From assembly GCA_964619055.1 (NCBI GenBank), contig CAZUDB010000010.1, forward strand, positions 1-64,000: 64,000 bases of DNA, in the 5' to 3' direction. Under the pieces are notes generated by a model that ran no database searches, had not been told where the DNA came from, and saw only the letters and a program-made list of their open reading frames with translations. This DNA is from CAYVUM01 sp964619055 (lineage in GTDB: Bacteria; Pseudomonadota; Alphaproteobacteria; Rhodospirillales; Defluviicoccaceae). This document shows, one piece after another, positions 8,396 through 17,464 of the stretch. The position numbers and the translations under genes are program-made. Numbering within the stretch: position 1 is the stretch's first letter; every line of letters starts with the position of its first letter.

Positions 8396-9181
8396 ATGTT
8401 CCGTCCCATCACCATTGCTGTTGTTGCGCTATCACTGGCTGCGTGCTCCGGGCCATCGTCCACTACCTATTCCCGACAGGACCTTGGACGGGTTATGGAG
8501 TCGACGGACGGAGTTGTTGTGTCGTCGAGAATGGTTGATGTGGAGGGTGAAAGCTCCGGCTTAGGCTCTGTAACGGGCGGCATCACGGGCGGCGCCGTGG
8601 GATCGACGATCGGTTCTGGAAGCGGGTCCGTTCTCGCGGGCGCCGCGCTCGCTATCGTGGGCATCATTGCCGGTGCGCTTGTCGAAACGGCACTGACGAG
8701 CGAAACGGGGGTCGAATACACAGTGCAAACCAACGACGGACGCGTGTTGACTGTCATCCAAGTCGCCGAATCGGACGATCCGATCCCGGACGGCTCACCG
8801 GTGCGCGTCCAGTTTGGTGGTCAATACACACGCGTCATCCCTGTCGTGCATGGCGAGAGCGATCGAATGATCCCACCAAGGGAGGGCCCCGGTGCCGCAC
8901 CATTGTCGGAACCCGAAGCGATCATGACCCCATCAAGACCCGGCGGTTTTGGCACACCGTCCACACCCGGTGATCCGACGCTTGGAGATGACGATGTTTG
9001 GATTGATCCCGATACTGGCGAGCCGGGCGGTCGCTTCGGCGGAAGCGACGCACCAAGACGAGGCGTTACCGGCGATACCTCGCCCGGAACAAGGACCGAA
9101 ACATCCTCCGATACGTCCGAAGACGGCTGGTCTGGGACGGATTCTTCTACCGGCGCCCCGGGCTTCGACCCCCCTTTTTAG
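8396..9181 (+). CDS. SlyB-like glycine-zipper outer-membrane lipoprotein with disordered tail
   Basis: A 261-aa protein starting after GGGAGAT. The N terminus is a lipoprotein signal with lipobox LAAC (Cys17). Residues about 55-100 are a glycine zipper (repeated Gly every four residues in GGITGGAVGSTIG and a second helix), followed by EYTVQTNDGRVLTVIQ. This is the SlyB/Pcp arrangement of a two-helix glycine zipper plus a small beta domain. Unlike SlyB (about 155 aa) it has a roughly 100-residue tail rich in Pro, Gly, Asp, Ser and Thr, probably disordered. The gap of 105 bases from the VWA gene makes it the likely last gene of the same operon, placing an outer-membrane partner beside the inner-membrane motor candidate. 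Confidence 0.75.
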   Translation: MFRPITIAVVALSLAACSGPSSTTYSRQDLGRVMESTDGVVVSSRMVDVEGESSGLGSVTGGITGGAVGSTIGSGSGSVLAGAALAIVGIIAGALVETALTSETGVEYTVQTNDGRVLTVIQVAESDDPIPDGSPVRVQFGGQYTRVIPVVHGESDRMIPPREGPGAAPLSEPEAIMTPSRPGGFGTPSTPGDPTLGDDDVWIDPDTGEPGGRFGGSDAPRRGVTGDTSPGTRTETSSDTSEDGWSGTDSSTGAPGFDPPF

Positions 9182-9190
9182 TAAGTCAGC

Positions 9191-10213
9191 TTACCGCCCT
9201 GCGAAACCGACTGCCTTCGTAAACCCGCTCTGAAGCGAGTCGCGGAGCATTTTCTGCCCCACTCGGCGCTTCATCCCGCTGAATATCCCAGCGACTTGAT
9301 CCGTAAATGTCCGCCCGATTTGCACTACGAGTGTTTGCCCTTCCCAGCGAACCGCAATAGAAACCGTGAGCGCACTGTTGTATGAGTGTGATGCAAAAAA
9401 TTGACGGTAGACCGATACATAATAATCAGAAGCTTGGTAGACAGACTCATGCTCGAGAACGACGCCCGGTTGACCGTCAATTCTTGATTTTGACCACCAG
9501 TAACGATCTTCCACTTGCAGCAATGAGACTCGTGGGTTCGTAAGTGCTTTCGCAATATCTGGCAAGCCGGCTTCCAGCAACGGCGCAGTCGCCTCTAATG
9601 CTGTCCCCAGTTCATCCGCCGGTGAGCTTGGCGCACCTCGGCGATAGTACGGCTCAATGCCCACCAAACCGCGAGCAACATAATTTGAGGCACGATTGGC
9701 CAGGATATGTCGATATGCGCTCTCAAACGCTGCAACTTTTTCTGCCCTCTCCACCCGAGCCCACTCGCGCTTTGATAGATTGAGTTGAGATCCGGGACCA
9801 CGCCCGATTTGTTCCAAAAACCAAGCAACATCATTGTCAGCAAACCTCAGATCGTTCATATCCGACGGCAAGGGCGGGATAGCGAAAGCACCCCGATTTC
9901 CCGTCTCGGTTGAGCGTGAGTTTGCTTTTGCCTCAAACGTTGCCGTAATTTCGGAGATCGGAAGTGCCACGCGTGACACCACGGCGGCGGCGAGTTCGTT
10001 GTCCAACACACGCTCCAGATCTTTCACCACAGGCTCGCCCTGCCACGCCTGCTTGAGTTCTTCTGGCGTCAGCGAAAAGGCATCGAGCAGCGGAGGCGCC
10101 GACAGCACCGAAGGTCGGGAGTCAAACGATGATTGAGCCGACACCGACGCGACCATCGCCAATGCGGCCAACAGCACGATTGAAATCCGAAGCACAAACT
10201 GACGTCGCGCCAT
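9191..10213 (-). CDS. Exported protein of unknown function
   Basis: A 340-aa protein with a clear signal peptide ([22 protein letters not shown]). I do not recognise the family. The mature part looks mostly alpha-helical with several Arg/Tyr-rich stretches and has no cysteine pairs, membrane helices or known catalytic motif. The C-terminal part ([24 protein letters not shown]) is amphipathic. The gene converges on the lipoprotein gene, leaving only 9 bases between stops, and is probably transcribed alone. It is most likely a soluble periplasmic protein. Signal peptide, length and composition support a real gene. Confidence 0.7.
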   Translation of the reverse strand: MARRQFVLRISIVLLAALAMVASVSAQSSFDSRPSVLSAPPLLDAFSLTPEELKQAWQGEPVVKDLERVLDNELAAAVVSRVALPISEITATFEAKANSRSTETGNRGAFAIPPLPSDMNDLRFADNDVAWFLEQIGRGPGSQLNLSKREWARVERAEKVAAFESAYRHILANRASNYVARGLVGIEPYYRRGAPSSPADELGTALEATAPLLEAGLPDIAKALTNPRVSLLQVEDRYWWSKSRIDGQPGVVLEHESVYQASDYYVSVYRQFFASHSYNSALTVSIAVRWEGQTLVVQIGRTFTDQVAGIFSGMKRRVGQKMLRDSLQSGFTKAVGFAGR

Positions 10214-10363
10214 TCTTGTCAGATCCGTTGCAGTAGCGAACGGGCGACCGGCATCCCGATGCGCTTCCTAATGCTGTACAAAGACTGCGGCATTGCGGAT
10301 GCTTGCGTACCAAGGTTCGGCCGCCATCCGAGCAACCTTCTTCTTGGCTCAGGAGATCCCATC

Positions 10364-10873
10364 ATGCTCCCTCGCTCGCTTTTTGGCGCGACGGCATGCG
10401 TCGCTATGTTGTTCGTCAGCGCCATATCGTCGCCGAAAGCCGATGAAATCGGTTCGGTCAGTACGGTTTGGAAGCTCATCGGCCCGAACCACAAGATTGT
10501 CGTTGAAGCCTTCGACGACCCCGATATTCCAAATGTGTCGTGCTGGGTAAGCAGGCCACGGACCGGCGGTTTGTCTGGCGCGGTTGGGATTGCCGAAGAT
10601 CCATCTTATGGCTCGATCGCTTGCCGGCAACGCGGCCCTATCAACATTGACGATGAGTTGCGCGAAACCTTGATCGAAGAAACGGAGGATGGAGGCGAGC
10701 GGGTTTTCAAGGAGCGAACCTCCGCAATCTTCAAGACCATCCAGGTCACAAGAATGTATGATCAAGAGCGAAACACGCTGATCTATCTGGTCTGGTCAGA
10801 CAAGCTTGTGGAGGGTAGCCCCAAGAACGCGATCTCCGTCATCGCCATTCAACCTTGGGCCTCCGGATCATAA
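10364..10873 (+). CDS. creA: CreA family periplasmic protein
   Basis: A 169-aa protein. ATG 10364 is preceded by AGGAGA, and the signal peptide ([21 protein letters not shown]) starts immediately; the open frame extends upstream without a better start. The mature protein matches CreA of enterobacteria along its length: [37 protein letters not shown], then [21 protein letters not shown] and [12 protein letters not shown]. Two conserved cysteines (in VSCWV and SIACR) may form a disulfide. The molecular function of CreA is not established. The gene stands alone here; creBCD are not next to it. Confidence 0.92.
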   Translation: MLPRSLFGATACVAMLFVSAISSPKADEIGSVSTVWKLIGPNHKIVVEAFDDPDIPNVSCWVSRPRTGGLSGAVGIAEDPSYGSIACRQRGPINIDDELRETLIEETEDGGERVFKERTSAIFKTIQVTRMYDQERNTLIYLVWSDKLVEGSPKNAISVIAIQPWASGS

Positions 10874-10880
10874 GTGTGCT

Positions 10881-10914
10881 GCGCATCGGTCCGCGCTGTT
10901 AGCCGATGTGCTTT
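10881..10914. terminator. Possible terminator between convergent creA and dienelactone hydrolase genes
   Basis: A 9-bp stem (10881-10889 with 10903-10911, one G-T wobble) encloses a 13-base loop and is followed by TTT on the plus strand. It lies just after creA and overlaps the last codons of the convergent hydrolase gene. The short T-run makes it a weak candidate. Confidence 0.3.
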
Positions 10915-11567
10915 GAGAAAAACTCGAGTGTCCGCTCCATAGCCAGTTTCGCCTGATCAGGCGCATAATCCGCTCGCCGATCGCAATTGAATCCGTGACC
11001 GGCGTGGTCGTAGACATGAACAACGGCATTTGGATTGGCGGCGCGGATACGCTGCACGTTCTCCAACGGTATCGACGCGTCATTCTGCCCGAAATGCATT
11101 AAGATCGGCCCTCGTGGTTGTTCATTCAATAGATCGACAATGTGACGACCATAGTAGCAGACCGCACCTGCAAACGGTGCGCGGCAGGCAGCAAGCCATG
11201 TCCAAGATGCACCCCAACAGTATCCCACGATACCCGCCTTGGACGGAGTTTGCAGGGCCTCGGCCGCTGCCCGAATATCGTGCACTGGCACATCCCAGCC
11301 GATAGCCATGGACAGGCTTCGGCCCTCTTCAATGCCTTCCGGCGTATAACCCAACTCAACGTTCGGCCGGACGCGGTCGAATAGGGCAGGTGCGATCGCC
11401 GTGTAACCGGCGGCGGCAAATCGGTCTGTCACTTCGCGGATGTGCTGATTGACCCCGAATATCTCCTGAACCACAACGACGCCGCCGCGGCTGGCCGATG
11501 GCGGATCCGCACGATATCCATCAAAGTGATGGTTGTCCGCTGCTGTCAAACGTAGGAACGTGCCCAT
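10899..11567 (-). CDS. Dienelactone hydrolase family alpha/beta hydrolase
   Basis: A 222-aa protein, the usual length for the family. The catalytic triad of a dienelactone-hydrolase-type enzyme is visible: a cysteine nucleophile in GYCWGAS (Cys117), Asp163 in GQNDASIP and His191 in HAGHGF. Glu35 in QEIFG corresponds to the glutamate that tunes the nucleophile. A good AGGA sits 8 bases before ATG 11567. These enzymes hydrolyse lactones and related esters in the cytoplasm; the physiological substrate cannot be read from the sequence. The neighbours are housekeeping genes, so there is no pathway clue. It is downstream of ychF on the same strand (129-base gap). Confidence 0.9.
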   Translation of the reverse strand: MGTFLRLTAADNHHFDGYRADPPSASRGGVVVVQEIFGVNQHIREVTDRFAAAGYTAIAPALFDRVRPNVELGYTPEGIEEGRSLSMAIGWDVPVHDIRAAAEALQTPSKAGIVGYCWGASWTWLAACRAPFAGAVCYYGRHIVDLLNEQPRGPILMHFGQNDASIPLENVQRIRAANPNAVVHVYDHAGHGFNCDRRADYAPDQAKLAMERTLEFFSKHIG

Positions 11568-11696
11568 ATGCCCATCCTGAGTGGCTTCGTTGAAGGCAGC
11601 CTTGCCGCGTTCAACGGAGTTCGAGACCGACCCTATAAGTTTGGCGTCGATCCACTCCAGTCGATCATCTCACGCGGCGGGCAGTCGATCCAGGCC

Positions 11697-12797
11697 TCAC
11701 ACGTTGAAACGAAATAGCAAGACATCACCGTCCTGAACAATATAGTCACGACCCTCAGAGCGAAGCCGTCCCGCGTCGCGGCTCGCCTGCTCGCCGCCGA
11801 GCGCCACGAAATCTTCATAGGCGATGGCCTCGGCGCGAATAAAACCACGCTCAAAATCGCTGTGGATAACACCGGCCGCCTGTGGCGCTTTGGTGCCTGT
11901 GTTAATGGTCCAGGCCCGGCTTTCCTTCGGGCCTGCGGTAAAAAATGTCAGAAGGTGAAGCAGGCGGTATCCCGCCACAATGATCCGCGCAAGCCCGCTT
12001 TCGCCGAGACCCAGATCCTGCAAGAAGGCAGCACGCTCCTCCGGATCAGCAATCTCCGCCAGCTCCGCTTCGATCCGGGCAGAAACAACAACCACGTTCG
12101 CACCGTCAACAGCGGCTCGCTCTGCAACGCGCCCCGAGAGCGCGTTGCCCGTTGCTGCAGAGGCCTCGTCCACATTGCAGACGAACAGGACAGGTTTGGA
12201 CGTTAACAGCTGCAAACCTCTGACAAGCTTTTGCCTGTCCGCGTCAAAGGTGACTGTACGCGCAGGCTTGCCCTGCCGAAGCGCTGTAAGGATCGGCTCA
12301 ATCACCGCAAGTGTGTCACGAGCATCCTGATCGCCGCCGCGAGACTTCTTAGTCAATGCCGTCTCGCGCTTCTCCAAACTTTCCAAGTCGGCAAGCATCA
12401 ACTCTGTTTCAATGACGTCAGCATCGTTGAGCGGATCCACCGCGCCGGCAACGTGGTGAACGTCATCGTTCTCGAAGCACCGGAGCACGTGTAGAACAGC
12501 ATCCACCTCCCGGATGTTGGCAAGAAACTGGTTGCCCAGGCCCTCTCCGCGGCTGGCACCAGCAACCAGTCCAGCAATGTCGACAAACTCCAACTGCGTG
12601 GGAACGACCTTCGCTGACCTGGCGATCGACGCGATGCGGTCAAGGCGTACATCAGGCACGCTGACGCGTCCCACATTGGGCTCAATCGTCGTGAACGGAA
12701 AATTGGCCGCCTCCGCGGTCGTTGAGGCTGTCAGCGCGTTGAAAAGCGAAGACTTGCCCACATTGGGCAGCCCGACAATGCCGCAGTTGAATCCCAT
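11697..12797 (-). CDS. ychF: Redox-regulated ribosome-binding ATPase YchF
   Basis: A 366-aa OBG-family P-loop protein of full length. It begins GFNCGIVGLPNVGKSS (G1), with FPFTTIEPNVG (G2), a DIAGL G3 motif and CNVDE in place of the NKxD box, a substitution known to favour ATP over GTP in YchF. The helical insertion follows, and the C-terminal TGS-like domain carries TGTKAPQAAGVIH and GFIRAEAI. YchF associates with ribosomes and influences translation and oxidative-stress responses. It lies 21 bases downstream of pth, a neighbour pairing common in proteobacteria, and is probably cotranscribed with rplY and pth. Confidence 0.97.
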   Translation of the reverse strand: MGFNCGIVGLPNVGKSSLFNALTASTTAEAANFPFTTIEPNVGRVSVPDVRLDRIASIARSAKVVPTQLEFVDIAGLVAGASRGEGLGNQFLANIREVDAVLHVLRCFENDDVHHVAGAVDPLNDADVIETELMLADLESLEKRETALTKKSRGGDQDARDTLAVIEPILTALRQGKPARTVTFDADRQKLVRGLQLLTSKPVLFVCNVDEASAATGNALSGRVAERAAVDGANVVVVSARIEAELAEIADPEERAAFLQDLGLGESGLARIIVAGYRLLHLLTFFTAGPKESRAWTINTGTKAPQAAGVIHSDFERGFIRAEAIAYEDFVALGGEQASRDAGRLRSEGRDYIVQDGDVLLFRFNV

Positions 12798-12818
12798 GTC
12801 GCGAGCCGTCCCGTCGCG

Positions 12819-13478
12819 TTAGCGCTCATCGCCGCTTTCATTCGCGGATGCGATAGGAACCATAGAGTGTTCCACATTTGACAATCGTGGTTTTGGAGGC
12901 TGAACTGCCAATGCAACCTTATTCATAAACCCAGCGTCGTCTCCACTTAAGAGAAGGCCTGCGTTGTCAGCAACCGCGTCCAACAACGGCTCCCGCCACG
13001 ACTGATCGGCCTTGGCGAAGTCCGCAAGGACATGGCGCAACACGCGATCCTTGTCGCCTGGATGACCAACGCCGATGCGAACCCGCCGAAAATTTGGCCC
13101 AATGTGAGCGCCGATGCTGCGAAGCCCGTTGTGACCGGCGACCCCTCCCCCGGTCTTCACTCGCAGCTTACCAGGAGCAAGATCCAATTCGTCGTGAAAC
13201 ACGATCACGTCTTCAGGTGCTAGCTTGAAAAACCGTACGGCCTCGGACACCGCACGGCCGGACTCATTCATGTACGTCAACGGCTTGATGAGAAGGACAC
13301 GCTCGCCGTTGAGTGCTCCCTCAGACACCGCCGCCTGAAAACGGCTCCGAAAAGATGCAAAGTGGTGTCGACGCGCGATCGCCTCGACGGCCATGAAGCC
13401 TACGTTGTGGCGATGACCGCAATACTGGGGACCCGGATTGCCCAGGCCAATCATCAATGTCAGCGGCGACAGCATCAT
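12819..13478 (-). CDS. pth: Peptidyl-tRNA hydrolase
   Basis: I start the gene at ATG 13478 (219 aa) because the core begins at once with [14 protein letters not shown]; the longer open frame upstream runs into rplY. Family signatures are all present: the catalytic His in [16 protein letters not shown] with the substrate-contacting Asn, VFHDELDL with its Asp, and [13 protein letters not shown]. The enzyme releases peptides from peptidyl-tRNAs that dissociate from ribosomes. The C terminus carries about 25 extra Ser/Pro-rich residues beyond the E. coli enzyme. It sits 22 bases after rplY, the standard order. Confidence 0.96.
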   Translation of the reverse strand: MMLSPLTLMIGLGNPGPQYCGHRHNVGFMAVEAIARRHHFASFRSRFQAAVSEGALNGERVLLIKPLTYMNESGRAVSEAVRFFKLAPEDVIVFHDELDLAPGKLRVKTGGGVAGHNGLRSIGAHIGPNFRRVRIGVGHPGDKDRVLRHVLADFAKADQSWREPLLDAVADNAGLLLSGDDAGFMNKVALAVQPPKPRLSNVEHSMVPIASANESGDER

Positions 13479-13500
13479 ACGGCCCCACTGGTCTTGCGGC

Positions 13501-14103
13501 TCACTCTTCTTCGAGCGCCTCAGGCTCAGCTTTACGGCCCGACGGTACGACGATCGTGACCACGGTTGCCGTGGGGTCGACCGAGCCAAGTGTGACACCC
13601 GCCGGGAGAGTGAGGTCCTCCGCATGAAGCGCGGCGCCGGCTTCCATCCCGGTCAGGTCGACAGCGATCTCCTCTGGGATGGTGCCGGCCTCACTGACCA
13701 AGTCGATCCGGTGCATGACAAGGTTCAAAACACCACCCTTTTGTATGCCAGGGCTCTTGGCTTCGTTGATGATAGTGACGGCTACGTCAACATGAACGGT
13801 GCTTCGTCGACTGACCCGCAAAAAATCAACGTGATGGGGCTTGCCCGTAATGAAATCACGCTGAATCTCGCGTGCCAAAACACGGTGCTTTGTTCCATCC
13901 ACATCGACCTCAAAGACGTGGGAGCGGAAGCCATAGTGGTTGGCCTGCTTCTCCAACTCGATGGGATCGACCGAAATTGACAATGGCTCTTTGCCATCAC
14001 CATAGATCACGCCCGGAACCCAACCTTCGCGGCGAGTCTGTCGCGCGCCGCTTTTTCCTGTTCGGGTGCGACTGACGCCGGAAAGCGGAATGATATCTGC
14101 CAT
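13501..14103 (-). CDS. rplY: 50S ribosomal protein L25 (general stress protein CTC type)
   Basis: A 200-aa long form of L25. The N-terminal 5S-rRNA-binding domain runs to about residue 92 ([21 protein letters not shown]), and the C-terminal beta domain contains [16 protein letters not shown] and ends in an acidic EALEEE tail. The two-domain CTC form is usual in alphaproteobacteria, whereas E. coli has only the first domain. AAGGAC precedes the ATG. It lies between prs and pth on the same strand, consistent with the conserved prs-rplY-pth-ychF order. Confidence 0.97.
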   Translation of the reverse strand: MADIIPLSGVSRTRTGKSGARQTRREGWVPGVIYGDGKEPLSISVDPIELEKQANHYGFRSHVFEVDVDGTKHRVLAREIQRDFITGKPHHVDFLRVSRRSTVHVDVAVTIINEAKSPGIQKGGVLNLVMHRIDLVSEAGTIPEEIAVDLTGMEAGAALHAEDLTLPAGVTLGSVDPTATVVTIVVPSGRKAEPEALEEE

Positions 14104-14172
14104 TGTTCTCGTCCTTTTTGTGTTGCAACCGGCGGTCGACAGCTCCCAAGGCGCTTGATCGCCAGATGAGCC

Positions 14173-15105
14173 TCAGTCGAACAGACTTGAGACCGATGAT
14201 TCCTCGCTGATCCGGCGCACCGCCTCGGCCATCAGGGGGGCGATGGTAAGTTGTTCGATGTTGTTGGACACCCGAACCGCCTCCGTCGCCGCGATGCTGT
14301 CCGTGATTACAAGGGTCTGCATCGGAGCAGCGCTCACGCGCGCAACAGCGCCACCGGACAGGACGCCGTGCGTTGTATAGGCCGCGACGGAGTTTGCCCG
14401 GTGCTCCATCAACGCGTGCGCCGCATTACAGAGCGTACCGGCGGAGTCAACAATATCGTCGATCAGAATGCACGTACGGTCCTTGACGTCGCCGATGATG
14501 TGCATGACCTCCGACACGCCAGCACGCTCTCGCCGCTTGTCGATAATGGCCAGATCTACATTCAGTCGGCTTGCGATGTTGCGGGCGCGCACCACACCGC
14601 CAACGTCCGGCGACACGATCATGATGTCGTCGGAGTTGAAGCGAGCCTGAATGTCTTTCACGAACACGGGCGCTGCGAACAGATTATCGACCGGGATATC
14701 GAAAAAACCCTGAATCTGGCCTGCGTGAAGGTCGATGGTAAGGACGCGGTCGGCTCCGGCAACCGTAATCAGGTTCGCTACCAGCTTGGCGGATATGGGC
14801 GTTCTCGGGCCGGACTTCCGATCCTGACGTGCATAGCCGAAATAAGGGATGACGGCGGTCGTCCGACGGGCCGAGCCACGGCGCAAGGCATCCAACGTAA
14901 CCAACAGTTCCATCAAGTTGTCGTTGGCCGGATAGCTCGTGGATTGGATGACGAAAACATCCTCTCCACGCACGTTCTCCTGGATCTCAACGAAAACTTC
15001 CATATCGGAAAAACGCCGTATAACAGCGTCGGTCATTGGTAAATTGAGATAAGCCGCGATGGCATTCGCGAGCGGCCGATTGCTGTTACACGCAACGAGT
15101 TTCAT
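14173..15105 (-). CDS. prs: Ribose-phosphate pyrophosphokinase
   Basis: A 310-aa protein from ATG 15105 ([13 protein letters not shown]), preceded by GGAG; the longer frame starting at 15129 adds 8 unlikely residues. Diagnostic blocks are the ATP loop region ([13 protein letters not shown]), the metal-binding stretch [14 protein letters not shown] and the PRPP-binding loop [13 protein letters not shown]. The enzyme makes PRPP from ribose 5-phosphate and ATP for nucleotide, His and Trp synthesis. The regulatory flexible loop is also intact. The gene is 69 bases upstream of rplY. Confidence 0.97.
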   Translation of the reverse strand: MKLVACNSNRPLANAIAAYLNLPMTDAVIRRFSDMEVFVEIQENVRGEDVFVIQSTSYPANDNLMELLVTLDALRRGSARRTTAVIPYFGYARQDRKSGPRTPISAKLVANLITVAGADRVLTIDLHAGQIQGFFDIPVDNLFAAPVFVKDIQARFNSDDIMIVSPDVGGVVRARNIASRLNVDLAIIDKRRERAGVSEVMHIIGDVKDRTCILIDDIVDSAGTLCNAAHALMEHRANSVAAYTTHGVLSGGAVARVSAAPMQTLVITDSIAATEAVRVSNNIEQLTIAPLMAEAVRRISEESSVSSLFD

Positions 15106-15299
15106 AGCACTCCAATGTCCCACAGCCACGTTGAACGGGCAATGGCTCTCGACCTACAGTCACGACGGTCGTAAACAACTGGCATAAAACCCCGAAATTC
15201 GCCTTTGAGCGATGTCGCGGACCTTAGCAGCCCCTTCTAAGATCTGCAAATGCAGGTACACGCCCCTGCTGAAAGCAAAGGCGCACGCGACCGTGCCAA

Positions 15300-15377
15300 T
15301 CACCCACTCAAGCTAATAACGCAGGTTCCAAGCATGATGACGACAGTGAACAGCACGAGATAGATGAGATAAGGCAC
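15300..15377 (-). CDS. Possible 25-aa single-helix membrane micropeptide
   Basis: A short frame from GTG 15377 encodes VPYLIYLVLFTVVIMLGTCV followed by ISLSG and a TGA. Almost the whole product is one hydrophobic helix with a short polar end. It lies 19 bases after the M24-like gene stop on the same strand, so it could be cotranscribed. The upstream SD is weak (GAGAG). This could be chance; the run of hydrophobic codons without charged residues is what makes it worth recording. Confidence 0.25.
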   Translation of the reverse strand: MPYLIYLVLFTVVIMLGTCVISLSG

Positions 15378-15396
15378 GGGAGGCTCTCTGGCGATC

Positions 15397-16557
15397 CTAA
15401 AGCGGATCGCGAACAACGAGGTCGAGGGGCGACTGTGTTATGGGCTCGGCGCTTCGGTCCCCGATCAGGACCGTTTGGCCAAGCGTCATGGCAATACCCG
15501 CATCGGAATCCATGATAATGATATGGCAGAAGAAGACCATTCCAGATGTCGCGGGCTCCGGATTGTCATGGTACAACATGGGCCAGTCCATCCAGTTAGG
15601 CTGGAAAGTTGCGCCTAGGCTGTAGCCACAGGCATTCAGTCGGTGGGCGGACAAACCCGCCCCGTCCAAGACCCGGGCGTGGGCATCGAATGCCTTGCCG
15701 ATGGCTTCGCCAGGCTTCAGTGCTGAGGTCGTTTCAACCAAAGCCTCCAGAGCGACTTCATGGAGATGGCGATGTCGGGCCGTGGCTTCGCCAACACAGA
15801 TCGTTCGCATCAAACAGGCATGATAATGTCGATAGGTTCCGGCCCATTCCAGCGTCAATTGATCCCGCGTATCTAAACGGCGGCGACCGGAAAAGTAACG
15901 GCACAATAAAGCCCCCTCGCCAGAACTAATGATGAACGGATTGCCCGGGTAGTCGCCGTCGCCCTGCAACACGCTTCCTTGCATTTGGGCAAGAATATCC
16001 GCCTCATGCGCGCCAGCATGGGTCCGGTCAATGGCAACGTCATAGGCCCGATCGGCCAAGGTGGCGGCATACCGGATGTAGGCCAGTTCTGCGGGGCTTT
16101 TGATCGACCGCAATCGACTAACCAGGCCTGAGGCGTCCTCTGTGATGCAGAAGCCGTCGAGCGCTGACGCGAGCTGAAAGCCGAGTCGCGCCGTCAGGCC
16201 GTAGGCGTCCCATTCGATACCGACCCGGTCCCGGTTGTGGCCATGCTCAGCCAACAGGTCCCGAACGAGTAGTGCGGGTTTCGCATCGGGCCCATCGACC
16301 CAGATGCGGATGTCAACGATATCGGAGGTATGGCGTGCTTGGCGCAGATCCGCGGAGCGCGTTACCAGTGTCATGGCGCCATCCGCTCCCAAGTACAGCG
16401 CTTGGAAGAAGACATAACCGAAGGTATCAAAACCTGTCAGGTAATAGAGGCTTTCCTGGCGAAACAGAAGAAGTGCATCAAGACCGCGCGCGACCATGGC
16501 TGCGCACGCTCGCTTGCGCCGGTCGAACCGTTCGTCATCGCTGAAATGCCCACCCAC
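15397..16557 (-). CDS. M24-fold hydrolase, creatinase/ectoine-hydrolase type (non-metal)
   Basis: A 386-aa protein from a GTG start 10 bases after the pgeF stop. The N-terminal creatinase-N domain is followed from about residue 160 by a pita-bread fold. In metal-dependent M24 peptidases the first metal motif is D...SDxxR. Here it reads LEWAGTYRHYHACLMRT, with Glu237 and Cys248 at the two Asp positions, so the dinuclear metal site is absent. That pattern fits creatinases and the ectoine hydrolases (EutD/DoeA), which cleave C-N bonds without metal. No ectoine genes (doeB, eutE) lie nearby, so the substrate stays open. Automatic naming as 'Xaa-Pro aminopeptidase' would be misleading. Confidence 0.85.
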   Translation of the reverse strand: MGGHFSDDERFDRRKRACAAMVARGLDALLLFRQESLYYLTGFDTFGYVFFQALYLGADGAMTLVTRSADLRQARHTSDIVDIRIWVDGPDAKPALLVRDLLAEHGHNRDRVGIEWDAYGLTARLGFQLASALDGFCITEDASGLVSRLRSIKSPAELAYIRYAATLADRAYDVAIDRTHAGAHEADILAQMQGSVLQGDGDYPGNPFIISSGEGALLCRYFSGRRRLDTRDQLTLEWAGTYRHYHACLMRTICVGEATARHRHLHEVALEALVETTSALKPGEAIGKAFDAHARVLDGAGLSAHRLNACGYSLGATFQPNWMDWPMLYHDNPEPATSGMVFFCHIIIMDSDAGIAMTLGQTVLIGDRSAEPITQSPLDLVVRDPL

Positions 16558-16567
16558 CGACGCACCA

Positions 16568-17335
16568 CTAATCGACCATCGTGATCGCCGACAGCAATCG
16601 GCCGTAATCGCCGCCGCCGTTGAGCGTGGTTCGACGATAGCTGAAAAAGTGATCGGGATCGGCGCACGTGTCGGCGGGCGATGGAGCGACAGCCGCCAGC
16701 GCCAGGCTTTCTAGTCGACGTCTCACATATCCAGGCAGATCGAAGCGGCTGTGTCCTGCCCGCCCGGACGAACAGAAATCGGCAGGGTCCGCGAAGCGAT
16801 CACCAGCAAAGGCAATCACGAACTCGGGCCCAACCTCATAGGACTCTTGATGAATGCACGGGCCGACGGCGGCCCGAATTCGATCCGTCCGAGCACCGTG
16901 CTCAACCATGACCGAGACCGTTTTCTCCAAGATCCCAGCGTGGGCACCGCGCCAACCGGCGTGGGCAGCACCAATGACACCTGCCTCCGGATCCGCAAAC
17001 AGAACGGGAGCGCAATCGGCCGTCAGAATGCCGATCGCAACGCCCGGTGTGGTTGTGACCAGTCCGTCCACCTCGGGACGCTGCTGCACGGTCCATGGCC
17101 GATCAACAACCGCCACGCCAACAGAATGGACCTGGTAGCCGGTTGCAAGGGCGCCACCATCCAAACCAAGGTTTGCCATCGCACGTGCGCGATTTTCCAG
17201 CACTCGATCCACGGCGTCACCCGACCCGAGACCACAGTTTAAAGAGGCGTACACACCATCGCTCACGCCACCTTCGCGTGTAAAAAAGGCATGGCGCAGG
17301 CGGCCGGAGTCTGCAAACACGGAGGCCCTAATCAC
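16568..17335 (-). CDS. pgeF: Peptidoglycan editing factor PgeF (YfiH, purine nucleoside/multicopper-like fold)
   Basis: A 255-aa protein from GTG 17335, which has GGGAA about 8 bases upstream; another GTG at 17389 would add 18 residues. The metal-binding His and Cys are seen in YQVHSVG, LTADCAPVLFAD and AHAGWRG, with GPCIHQESYEVG and a C-terminal SYRR element. PgeF removes L-Ser-containing muropeptide precursors mis-made by MurC; family members also show adenosine deaminase and phosphorylase activities. It is the first gene of the pgeF-M24-(micropeptide) run. Confidence 0.94.
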   Translation of the reverse strand: MIRASVFADSGRLRHAFFTREGGVSDGVYASLNCGLGSGDAVDRVLENRARAMANLGLDGGALATGYQVHSVGVAVVDRPWTVQQRPEVDGLVTTTPGVAIGILTADCAPVLFADPEAGVIGAAHAGWRGAHAGILEKTVSVMVEHGARTDRIRAAVGPCIHQESYEVGPEFVIAFAGDRFADPADFCSSGRAGHSRFDLPGYVRRRLESLALAAVAPSPADTCADPDHFFSYRRTTLNGGGDYGRLLSAITMVD

Positions 17336-17464
17336 GCGGTGTTCCCAATCATGATGTGGAGGTTGGCGGTGACCGCGACCGCCGAGCACACAATCGATCG
17401 CACAGGATCATCGATTAGCGCAAGACCACGGCGCAGGCGGCGAGGGATAACCGCCGGGAACCAA

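Noticed and set aside
14251..15042. 263-codon plus-strand frame opposite prs
   Set aside because: Antisense shadow of a highly conserved housekeeping gene, with no recognisable protein features.
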